Below, in pieces: positions 57,229-64,000 of a stretch of 64,000 nucleotides of DNA. The stretch lies in NCBI RefSeq assembly GCF_000420525.1, contig NZ_ATVC01000002.1, forward strand, positions 1-64,000. Direction: 5' to 3'. A program made the position numbers and the translations under genes. The notes beneath the pieces were generated by a model. The model worked only from the letters and a program-made list of their open reading frames with translations. It ran no database searches and was not told the origin of the DNA. The number at the start of each line of letters is the position of its first letter. The first letter of the stretch is position 1. The stretch comes from Aquaspirillum serpens DSM 68 (GTDB lineage: Bacteria > Pseudomonadota > Gammaproteobacteria > Burkholderiales > Aquaspirillaceae).

Positions 57229-57998
57229 ATGCTAAAACCTCTCCGAATTGCCTCATACAATATCCACAAAGGCATGTCGCCGCTCAATCGCCGCCTTCAA
57301 TTGCCGAATATGGCCGAGAGTTTGCAACAACTCAACGCAGATGTGTTGTTTTTACAAGAAGTGCAAGGCCGTCATGGTCAACGGGCCTTGCGCTTTGCCG
57401 ATTGGCCACACGAGCCACAGCATCACTACCTCGCCCGCCGTTTACAACACCGCGTTGCCTATGGTTTAAACGCTCACTATGCCCACGGTCATCATGGCAA
57501 CGCGATTTTGTCGCGCTTCCCGATTCAGCAATGGTGCGGTGCAACCTTGATATTTCTGTCAACCGTTTTGAAAGCCGTGGCTTATTACATTGTGAGTTAC
57601 AGCTACCACGCTGGCCGGTAACAGTTTCGGCGCTGTGTGTTCACCTCAATTTATTGGCACGCGACCGCCGCAAGCAATTTTCTGCATTAAAAGACTATAT
57701 TCAACGCGCTGTGCCGGCTGATCATGCTTTGATTTTGGCAGGGGATTTTAATGATTGGCGCGGCGAGGCTTGCGACCATTTGAGTGAAGATCTTGGATTA
57801 CAAGAAATTTTTCACCATCTCCACGGTCACTATGCCCGTAGCTTTCCGGCACGTTTCCCCTTGTTGTCATTAGATCGCATTTATGTGCGTGGTCTGGTAC
57901 CACACCATGCCGAAGTGCTGCGCGGCGCACCGTGGGGCGCGCTCTCCGATCACCTGCCGCTTGCGGCAGAGTTGCTACCTAGCATTTATTTACACTGA
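57229..57998 (+). pseudogene. Frameshifted endonuclease/exonuclease/phosphatase-family protein, YbhP-like
   Basis: The N-terminal half from ATG 57229 (MLKPLRIASYNIHKGMSPLN, FLQEVQGRHG, HGNAILSRFPIQQW) and the C-terminal half in another frame (NLDISVNRFESRGLLHCEL, LAGDFNDWRGEA, LSDHLPLAAEL) together make one complete EEP-family enzyme of about 255 residues with its Asn, Glu and His/Asp metal-site motifs. The break is at 57533-57542, where GGTGC occurs twice; removing one copy restores the frame (QQWCNLDIS). The neighbour clsB is downstream as in the E. coli ybhP-clsB group. Confidence 0.85.
57533..57542 (+). repeat. 5-bp tandem duplication breaking the ybhP-like gene
   Basis: GGTGCGGTGC. Deletion of one GGTGC rejoins the two halves of the coding region in frame. 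Confidence 0.85.
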
Positions 57999-58005
57999 CT
58001 TTGTG

Positions 58006-59172
58006 ATGGTTCATTCTTGGTATTCTGGCAATCAGGTTGATTTACTCGAAACTGGCAGCGAGTTTTTTCCTGCTTTATTACACGCTATTGAGCACGCCAC
58101 ACAGGAAATTCATCTCGAAACCTATATTTTTCGGGTTGACAGTGCCAGCCAGCCGATCGCGATGGCCTTAGCAGCAGCGGCACAGCGTGGTGTACGTTGT
58201 TATGTGTTGGTGGATGGATTTGGTTCGCGTGATTTTCCTGAGCTGTGGCAACAACGCTTTCACGCTGCCGGTGTCGAATTTTTATTTTTCCGCCCCGAAC
58301 GACTACGCTGGTTGCCACGGCGTAACCGCCTGCGCCGCCTGCATCGTAAATTGGCGATGATTGATGGCACGATTGCCTTTGTCGGCGGCATCAATTTACA
58401 TCACGACTTAGACGATGCCGAACCTCATTTTTTGCCGCGTTATGACTACGCAGTGCGGCTACGCGGGCCGATTGTGTTGCCGATTTATCAAACCATCAAA
58501 AAAATGTGGCGGCGTGAAAGGTGGTTGCGCGGTTCAATTGCCCCCGTTCCAAGATTGATCCCCAACCAACAGCCAGCGGGCGAATTAAATGTCCGGTTTC
58601 TAACCCGTGATAACGTCCGCCATCGGCAAAGCATCGAAATTGAATACCTCAAAGAAATTCACAGTGCGCGCCGTGAAATTATCATCGCCAATGCTTATTT
58701 TTTACCAGGGTTCCGCTTTCGCCACGCCATCAAACATGCGGCACAGCGTGGAGTGAAGGTGAAAATTTTGCTGCAAGGTCGAGTTGACCATACGATTTTT
58801 TACTATGCCACCCGCGTGTTATTTCGTGATTTTCTGCGCGAAGGGGTCGAGATTTACGAATATCGCGCAGGGTTTTTACATGCCAAAGTCGCGATTGTTG
58901 ATGGATTATGGGCGACAGTCGGTTCATCCAATATCGACCCCTTTAGCTTGATGTTGGCGCAAGAGGCCAATGTAGTGGTAAAAAACCACCTGTTTGCCGA
59001 CCATCTCCGTCATCGGGTGCTAACACGAATTGAACAATATAGCCGCCCTGTGCACCTACTACGGTTGCGCCACGCCCATTGGTTAGAGCGTAGTTTGATG
59101 TGGTGTTGTTATGCGTTTGTACGGGCGGCGGTAGGGATTGCCGGATTGGGACAGCGTTATTTTCGCGGTTAA
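58006..59172 (+). CDS. clsB: Cardiolipin synthase B-like phospholipase D family protein
   Basis: A 388-residue enzyme with two HKD motifs: HRKLAMIDG with H113 and HAKVAIVDG with H292, each followed by GGINL or GSSNID. No N-terminal membrane helices are present, as in ClsB (YbhO) rather than ClsA. It would make cardiolipin or related phospholipids at the inner membrane. ATG 58006 is preferred; the longer frame from 57883 overlaps the ybhP-like gene. The frameshift upstream could reduce translational coupling. Confidence 0.93.
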   Translation: MVHSWYSGNQVDLLETGSEFFPALLHAIEHATQEIHLETYIFRVDSASQPIAMALAAAAQRGVRCYVLVDGFGSRDFPELWQQRFHAAGVEFLFFRPERLRWLPRRNRLRRLHRKLAMIDGTIAFVGGINLHHDLDDAEPHFLPRYDYAVRLRGPIVLPIYQTIKKMWRRERWLRGSIAPVPRLIPNQQPAGELNVRFLTRDNVRHRQSIEIEYLKEIHSARREIIIANAYFLPGFRFRHAIKHAAQRGVKVKILLQGRVDHTIFYYATRVLFRDFLREGVEIYEYRAGFLHAKVAIVDGLWATVGSSNIDPFSLMLAQEANVVVKNHLFADHLRHRVLTRIEQYSRPVHLLRLRHAHWLERSLMWCCYAFVRAAVGIAGLGQRYFRG

Positions 59173-59242
59173 TGGCTTGTCATGTCGGTGCCATCGCGTT
59201 TATTGTATCAATCACGACAACGGCAAAAAGGGAATTATCGCT

Positions 59243-59692
59243 ATGTGGCATCGAGTCCTTTGCATCAGTGGCTTGGCGATGATGTTATCAATCCCCACCA
59301 CCTTCGCCAGCTCCACGCCCCCCACCCCTCATATCGTCGCCATGCCACAGCAAAAATCATTGCGCTTACCCAATGTGGGGAAAAGCAATCAGCTAAGCGG
59401 CAGCGTGAGTCAGGGACGGGTGCAGGATTACACGTTTCAAGGCAATGAAGGGCAAGCATTACGCATTTCACTACAAGGCTCAGATAGCCGTGTGTATTTT
59501 CTGTTGTGGCAGATTGAGAAAAGCGCATTGGTAGTGCCCGATACCCGCGATTGGTGGGGCACACTGCCAGAAGAGGGAAAATATCTGTTGCGAGTCTATA
59601 CCTTTGAAGATGAACTCAACCCCCTCCCTCATCAGGGCAGCTATCCATTTCGCCTGCGCATTCAACAGGTGAAACCTAAGGTCAATCGTTAA
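59243..59692 (+). CDS. Small exported protein, PPC/PliG-like fold suspected
   Basis: A 149-residue protein with signal peptide (MWHRVLCISGLAMMLSIPTTFAS). The mature part contains LSGSVSQGRVQDYTF and GQALRISLQGSDSRVYFLLW, a pattern like pre-peptidase C-terminal domains and the g-type lysozyme inhibitor PliG, then LPEEGKYLLRVYTF. It would lie in the periplasm. A lysozyme-inhibitor role is inference from pattern alone. AAGGGAA precedes the ATG at 59243. Confidence 0.65.
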   Translation: MWHRVLCISGLAMMLSIPTTFASSTPPTPHIVAMPQQKSLRLPNVGKSNQLSGSVSQGRVQDYTFQGNEGQALRISLQGSDSRVYFLLWQIEKSALVVPDTRDWWGTLPEEGKYLLRVYTFEDELNPLPHQGSYPFRLRIQQVKPKVNR

Positions 59693-59693
59693 A

Positions 59694-59748
59694 GAGATAT
59701 TTTATTATCTCAAAACAGGGCTTATACTGCCTTTATGAGATCATAAAG
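59694..59748. promoter_or_regulatory. Promoter and paired operators of the HipA/HipB-like module
   Basis: Two perfect inverted repeats lie before the hipA-like start: GAGATA-N6-TATCTC at 59694-59711 and CTTTATGA-GA-TCATAAAG at 59731-59748. TATACT at 59723-59728, between them, is a good -10 hexamer. This suits autorepression by the XRE-type partner. Confidence 0.65.
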
Positions 59749-59755
59749 TATTTCA

Positions 59756-61039
59756 ATGCAACTTCTTTTAGAAAAATTTGTTGCTGGCACTTGGCAAGCG
59801 GCTGCAAATCTCACCATCGAAACACCACAACACGGTATTTCATCTGCTTGTATTGTGGAGTATCTACCAGAATACGCTCTCGCTTATCTGGATGCGAAAG
59901 GTGAGCCTGCGTTATCTGCCAACCTACCAGTTTCATTTCACCATCAACGCCTTCCCCACTGGCCACCATTTTTACTCGATATCTTACCGAGTGGTTTTGG
60001 TCGCGAGCTACTGGTTGTGCAGCAAAAACTACCTCAACCAGATGGTCCACATAACGACTCCACTCTTTTAGCACTTGGTGCCAGCAATCCTGTCGGCAAT
60101 CTACGAGTTGCACAAGCGCATAATTGGCTGCTCATGCAACTACCAGAAACCAATCAGGGATGGCAGTTAGAAGACATGTCACGCCATGATGCTGATTTTA
60201 TTGAGTATGCACAAACACATGGCACACTTGTGGCGGGAACAAGCACACAAGGACAAGCCGCCAAGCTGTGGATCACTCAAAAAGGTGATGCGCTATATTA
60301 TGCAGATATTCTTGTGCCAGACGATGAAGCAATAGCACACTATCTCATTAAAATACCGCGCAATGAACGTGATGCCAATTTACTGAAACATGAACTTTAC
60401 TGGCTGCAATTGGCTAAAAAAGCAGGCCTCAATGTTCATGGCGAGCCCTTTATGGCTGGGGGGTTACTATTTATTCCACGTTTCGACCGCGTCTTAAAAA
60501 ATCATGGTGTGCATCGTCGTGCGGTTGAAAGTGTTTTTAGTTTATTGGGTATTGCTGCTCATGCGCAGTCACTGAGATACGAAGATATTATTGAGACATG
60601 GATAAAACATGCAGACATCTCATGGCTTGGGATAGATCTGCTCGAATATCTACAAAGAGATATTTTAGGCTATTGCCTACGTGTAGAAGACAACCATGGC
60701 CGTAACACCGCATTTTTTCTTGGTCAGCAGGGTATTCAGCTCACACCCTTATTTGATTTTTCTCCGATGTTCCTTGCCGATGATCCTCCAGCACGCGCTA
60801 CATTATGGCGACAATTTCCTCTAGGAAATCACATCCAGTGGCCATGCTTATTTCATCGCTGGTTACCGGATATTATTGGTATAGAAAACACAGAGGCATT
60901 ACGTAGCCAGTTGGGACAATGGCAGCCCCGATTAGCAGAAACCTATGCCGAATTTATGCAATTAGATTTAGATCCACGCACATCTATTTGCCATCAACGT
61001 TTCCAAACTGTTTTAAAGGTCTTTGATGCGTTACGCTAA
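59756..61039 (+). CDS. HipA-family kinase toxin
   Basis: A 427-residue HipA-fold Ser/Thr kinase. The N-subdomain has PPFLLDILPSGFGRELL and STLLALGASNPVGNLRVA, nearer to the YjjJ-type HipA group than to E. coli HipA. GTSTQGQAAKLWI is the position of the Gly-rich loop, FIPRFDR follows, the catalytic loop reads VEDNHGRN (D312), and LTPLFDFSP is the metal-binding Asp. Family members phosphorylate glutamyl-tRNA synthetase or other tRNA ligases. The target here is unknown. The antitoxin-like gene lies downstream and overlaps by 14 bp, the reverse of classical hipBA order. Confidence 0.88.
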   Translation: MQLLLEKFVAGTWQAAANLTIETPQHGISSACIVEYLPEYALAYLDAKGEPALSANLPVSFHHQRLPHWPPFLLDILPSGFGRELLVVQQKLPQPDGPHNDSTLLALGASNPVGNLRVAQAHNWLLMQLPETNQGWQLEDMSRHDADFIEYAQTHGTLVAGTSTQGQAAKLWITQKGDALYYADILVPDDEAIAHYLIKIPRNERDANLLKHELYWLQLAKKAGLNVHGEPFMAGGLLFIPRFDRVLKNHGVHRRAVESVFSLLGIAAHAQSLRYEDIIETWIKHADISWLGIDLLEYLQRDILGYCLRVEDNHGRNTAFFLGQQGIQLTPLFDFSPMFLADDPPARATLWRQFPLGNHIQWPCLFHRWLPDIIGIENTEALRSQLGQWQPRLAETYAEFMQLDLDPRTSICHQRFQTVLKVFDALR

Positions 61040-61397
61040 AAAATCGCCAGAAGCACTACAGATACTTCGACAAACGTTAGTGGCTCGTCTTGCACAATCA
61101 CAACCGACGGTTGCTGAAGCAGCACGCTGGATTAGAGAATCGTTAGGTCTCAATCAGCGCGAGTTTGCTAAGTTAGTCGGGTTGAGCACCCCGCAAATTG
61201 CCCGACTTGAACGAGGAGAAGCGAATCCGACACTGGAAACCCTGATGGCGATCGGGAAACCTTATGGGCTGTATGTCGGTTTTATCCATCCAACGATGTG
61301 TGTCCAATCTACTGACCACACAGCATCACCGATACAAGCGACTCCCCAGCGTCGAATCCTGCCCCGACTTAATTTCAATAAAACAACTCATGATTAA
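61026..61397 (+). CDS. XRE/HipB-like antitoxin
   Basis: A 123-residue protein with a Cro/C1-type helix-turn-helix (LGLNQREFAKLVGLSTPQIA and RLERGEANPTLETL, about residues 40-80) and a basic, Thr/Pro-rich tail. AAAGG precedes ATG 61026, inside the end of the kinase gene. It probably binds the palindromes at 59694-59748 and restrains the HipA-like protein. The 3' end overlaps rarD by four bases on the opposite strand. Confidence 0.88.
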   Translation: MRYAKKSPEALQILRQTLVARLAQSQPTVAEAARWIRESLGLNQREFAKLVGLSTPQIARLERGEANPTLETLMAIGKPYGLYVGFIHPTMCVQSTDHTASPIQATPQRRILPRLNFNKTTHD

Positions 61398-62290
61398 GTC
61401 CACCCATACCGCCGCCGCCACAGTCCTTCGGCGCTAGACACCAGCAACGCAGCCCAAATCAAAACAAAGCCAGTTAGCCGACCTGCATCAAGCACTTCAC
61501 CAAACACCAAGACACCGAGGGTGAATTGAATACTTGGCGAAAGGTATTGCAACAAGCCCAATGTGGCTAAATCGAGCTGTCGGGCGGCGGCGGCAAACAG
61601 CAATAACGGCACCGCCGTTACCACACCCGCCCCCACCAACAAGCTATTGACCTGCCACGACACCGCCGCACCGAACATCGCCGTGCCTTGCCATTCTTGC
61701 CACAATAAATAGCCCAAGGCCGGCAACACAATCAGCCATGTTTCTAATGCCAATCCTTCTAACGAGCCAAGTCGAGCGACTTTGCGCAACAAACCATACG
61801 CGCCAAAACTAGCAGCAATCGCCAATGCAATCCACGGCGGCACCCCCGCTTGCCAGCCCATCCACGCCACACCAATCATCGCCAATAACACCGCCATCTG
61901 TTGCGGGCGGCGCAGGCGTTCTTTCAACACCACCGCGCCCAATGCCACATTAAGCAACGGTGTAATGAAATAGCCCAGACTGGCCTCCACGACATGGCCG
62001 GCGTTCACCGCCCAAATATAAATCAGCCAATTGGTCGCTAATAAAACAGAGGAAAAAGTAAAGGCACGCAGGGTTTTACGGTCGAGCTGGGTCAACCACG
62101 CCCATTGCTTACGCCAACCTAAAATAAGGAATAGGAATAAAGCCGACCAAATAATGCGGTGAGCAAGGATTTCCAGTGCAGGCACCGAGGCAAGCGGTTT
62201 CCAATAGAGTGGAAACAATCCCCAAATAACGTAGGCCAACAATGCCAACGTCACTCCATTTTCTTTCACGTTTTGCGTCAGATTAGGCAT
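61394..62290 (-). CDS. rarD: EamA-family transporter RarD
   Basis: A 298-residue inner-membrane protein with ten predicted helices in two EamA repeats. LLAYVIWGLFPLYWKPL near the N-terminus and LATNWLIYIWAVNAGHVVEA and SLGYFITPLLNVALGAV further on are RarD signatures. E. coli rarD was named for chloramphenicol sensitivity, and the natural substrate is unknown. It is convergent with the HipB-like gene. Confidence 0.93.
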   Translation of the reverse strand: MPNLTQNVKENGVTLALLAYVIWGLFPLYWKPLASVPALEILAHRIIWSALFLFLILGWRKQWAWLTQLDRKTLRAFTFSSVLLATNWLIYIWAVNAGHVVEASLGYFITPLLNVALGAVVLKERLRRPQQMAVLLAMIGVAWMGWQAGVPPWIALAIAASFGAYGLLRKVARLGSLEGLALETWLIVLPALGYLLWQEWQGTAMFGAAVSWQVNSLLVGAGVVTAVPLLLFAAAARQLDLATLGLLQYLSPSIQFTLGVLVFGEVLDAGRLTGFVLIWAALLVSSAEGLWRRRYGWT

Positions 62291-62523
62291 AACGTTCTAC
62301 TGGTTAAACAAAGAAAGCCATCTTACGCCTAAACTGTGGTTTAGGATATGCAGCACAACAAAAAAAGACAAATGACTAAAAAATGCAAAAATATTTAACA
62401 AAATCAAAAACATAAATATAAGAAAATTTCTAACATCTATCAAAATTCAATAAAAAGAATGTTCATGGTATGATTTTGTTTATGTCATATCAGATAATCG
62501 CTTTGAAAAGTTAAGACGGAAAA
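62291..62523. other. AT-rich region upstream of the P-loop ATPase
   Basis: This 233-bp gap is markedly richer in A and T than its surroundings and has no gene. It probably holds promoters for rarD and the ATPase. It may mark the boundary of an acquired segment. Confidence 0.55.
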
Positions 62524-64000
62524 ATGAAAAGATACATTCCCCTCAACGCCAGCGAAAGTGCTGTGTTGCCTGATGCAGATACCCTGTTGCCACGCGATGA
62601 AGTGTACGAGCCGCTAGCGCGGATGATCGAAGAAGCTGTAAAAAAGGCAGAGGCTGCCAAAGGCCAATCGCTGAACCAGCTACGTGAGCACAATGCCATC
62701 TCGATTGATGGCGCACGAGGGACGGGCAAAACCGCCGTATTGGTCAATCTGAAAAGTTATCTGAAAGAGCGAGATGTACTAAAAGATGTGCATTTGTTCG
62801 ATCCTATCGACCCCACCTTGTTGGAAGAGGGTGAATCATTGTTTTTGCACATCATCGTCGCCGCTGTGCTGCACGACAAAGATGTTAAAGAAGCGCAAAG
62901 AAAAGAGCCGAACAAGGCCCGCAACTTGAATCAGACGCTGGAGAAACTCGCCCAGTCGTTGGAATCGATAGAGACACAAAAAAACTATCATGGCATGGAT
63001 AAAATACGAGCCATGTATAGCAACAAGCATCTGGCGGATTGCGTACAGGATTTTTTTCGCGAAGTGCTGAGTCTGCTAGGTAAAAAGCTGTTGATTTTAC
63101 CGATTGATGATGTCGATACCTCGCTGAACCGTGCCTTTGAAAATTTGGAAATCGTGCGCCGTTATTTGGCCACACCTTATGTTCTTCCCATCGTCAGTGG
63201 CGACCGTGAACTGTATAACGAAGTCACTTGGCGCGACTTTCATGGCCGCCTGACCAAAGACTCCAAGCATCTTTCTGAAGCCGCTTATGAAACAGCCGTA
63301 GAGTTGGCCGCAGAGTATCAGCGCAAAATCCTGCCATTCCCGCGACGTTTGACCATGCCGGAAGTCAGTCAGTATTGGCAGGAAAAAGATATTTATCTGG
63401 GTGATGGAGAGAAAAAAGAAGTCATGCCACTGCGTAACTTTATCGCTTGGCTAGAGATTTTTTTGAGTGGGCCGGTCAATGGACTTGAAGATAGTCAGTT
63501 ACCGTTGCCGATTCCTTCAGTGCGAGCACTAACCCAGCTCTTAAATCGGTGTCAAGATTTAATCCCTGCGCTGCCAAAACGGGTTAAAGAGGCAAGTTCG
63601 GCTTTACAGGTAAAACGGGCATGGCAAATGCCCGATGTACCAGAAGAAGTAATGGAAGCATTTGAAAAAGCATATCAAGAGCAACACAAGGAAGTAAAAC
63701 GTGATTACAACCCCGCCTATGCCACGTTTGCGACTGAATTGGCTAAACAGCCAATGGATGTACCAAATGATTGGATTCAGCTTGACCGCCAACAGTGGAC
63801 TGCCAGTCTAAAAAATCACTTTCAGTTTGAGACAGAAGCAGGGCCAGTCTTTCTGGTTTTACAAGCACAGGAATATTGGCAGCAATGGCGTAATACACCT
63901 GCCGGAGAACATAGAGGCAGCATATTTGATACTGCCCTATTCCAGCCCCTCTGGCATAGTTCCCCAAACTATCAGCGTTTTGAAAAAAGGCATGACTTAT
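62524..64000 (+). CDS. Large P-loop ATPase, truncated by the window edge; possible defence protein
   Basis: An open frame from ATG 62524 runs 492 codons to the right edge with no stop. Walker A is GARGTGKT (residues 63-70) and Walker B is LLILPIDDVDTS (D195, D196, D198). LFDPIDPTLLEEGESLFLHI and LPIVSGDRELYNEVTWRDFH follow the style of STAND/ORC-like AAA+ ATPases. The region after ~residue 250 is unassigned. The domain style resembles ATPases of anti-phage systems such as RADAR (RdrA) or Avs-like proteins, but I cannot confirm membership. The leader is AT-rich, unlike the rest of the window, which may point to transfer. Confidence 0.8.
   Translation, partial: MKRYIPLNASESAVLPDADTLLPRDEVYEPLARMIEEAVKKAEAAKGQSLNQLREHNAISIDGARGTGKTAVLVNLKSYLKERDVLKDVHLFDPIDPTLLEEGESLFLHIIVAAVLHDKDVKEAQRKEPNKARNLNQTLEKLAQSLESIETQKNYHGMDKIRAMYSNKHLADCVQDFFREVLSLLGKKLLILPIDDVDTSLNRAFENLEIVRRYLATPYVLPIVSGDRELYNEVTWRDFHGRLTKDSKHLSEAAYETAVELAAEYQRKILPFPRRLTMPEVSQYWQEKDIYLGDGEKKEVMPLRNFIAWLEIFLSGPVNGLEDSQLPLPIPSVRALTQLLNRCQDLIPALPKRVKEASSALQVKRAWQMPDVPEEVMEAFEKAYQEQHKEVKRDYNPAYATFATELAKQPMDVPNDWIQLDRQQWTASLKNHFQFETEAGPVFLVLQAQEYWQQWRNTPAGEHRGSIFDTALFQPLWHSSPNYQRFEKRHDL

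Noticed and set aside
62511-63175. Minus-strand frames opposite the P-loop ATPase
   Set aside because: The plus-strand frame has intact Walker motifs over 492 codons, so the opposite frames are shadows.

Overview
The window looks like a chromosomal segment of a gammaproteobacterium of moderate G+C. Supporting gene neighbourhoods are dapA-bamC, prmC beside mgtE, aroE-mtgA, glnA-glnL-glnG with sigma-54/NtrC control, divergent metR/metE, livHMGF, an aru(ast)CFG block, a liuR-liuABCDE leucine-catabolism operon, clsB with its ybhP-type neighbour, and an RoxA/YcfD ribosomal oxygenase. I cannot name the genus. No rRNA, tRNA, phage, IS element or CRISPR array was recognised.

Layout. 1-9.4 kb: edge-truncated membrane-protein gene, a 7-bp repeat array, DUF2272-type lipoprotein, FabG-like reductase, ybiT, dapA-bamC, a PaiB-like protein, a rhodanese, an Ala/Pro-repeat lipoprotein and roxA. 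9.5-14.6 kb: SlyD-like isomerase, mgtE-prmC, aroE-mtgA and a second rhodanese. 14.6-19.6 kb: nitrogen-control block glnA/glnL/glnG with a -24/-12 promoter and NtrC-type boxes. 19.6-23.8 kb: a degenerate FtsA-like protein, metR and metE. 23.9-24.9 kb: a chpS-chpB toxin-antitoxin pair between two copies of a hairpin-rich repeat. 24.9-28.5 kb: livHMGF. 29.1-32.4 kb: arginine succinyltransferase block with two broken genes. 32.8-41 kb: chemoreceptor, response regulator, hybrid kinase, an acyl-CoA ligase and DUF485-actP. 41-52 kb: acyl-CoA ligase, liuR, liuABCDE and acetoacetyl-CoA synthetase. 52-59.7 kb: sialidase-like protein, membrane protein, patatin/Omp85 (PlpD-type), hisC, a broken ybhP-like gene, clsB and a small exported protein. 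59.7-64 kb: a HipA/HipB-like pair in toxin-first order, rarD, and the first 492 codons of a large P-loop ATPase that runs off the window.

Metabolically the window is oriented to amino-acid and short acyl-chain use. LivHMGF can import branched-chain amino acids. LiuA-E takes isovaleryl-CoA to acetoacetate plus acetyl-CoA, and AacS reactivates acetoacetate. ActP and the acyl-CoA ligases feed short acids in, probably under the adjacent kinase/regulator pair. Arginine succinylation appears to be decaying.

The most unusual signal is a pattern of exact short tandem duplications. Copies of 25 bp, 4 bp and 5 bp each explain a frameshift (aruC, aruF, ybhP-like). Further exact duplications of 24, 19 and 15 bp and a 14-copy 7-bp array lie elsewhere. 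Other candidates for novelty are the degenerate FtsA-like protein, the mgtE leader with two mutually exclusive hairpins, the repeat-flanked chpSB module, and the right-edge ATPase, which may belong to a defence system.
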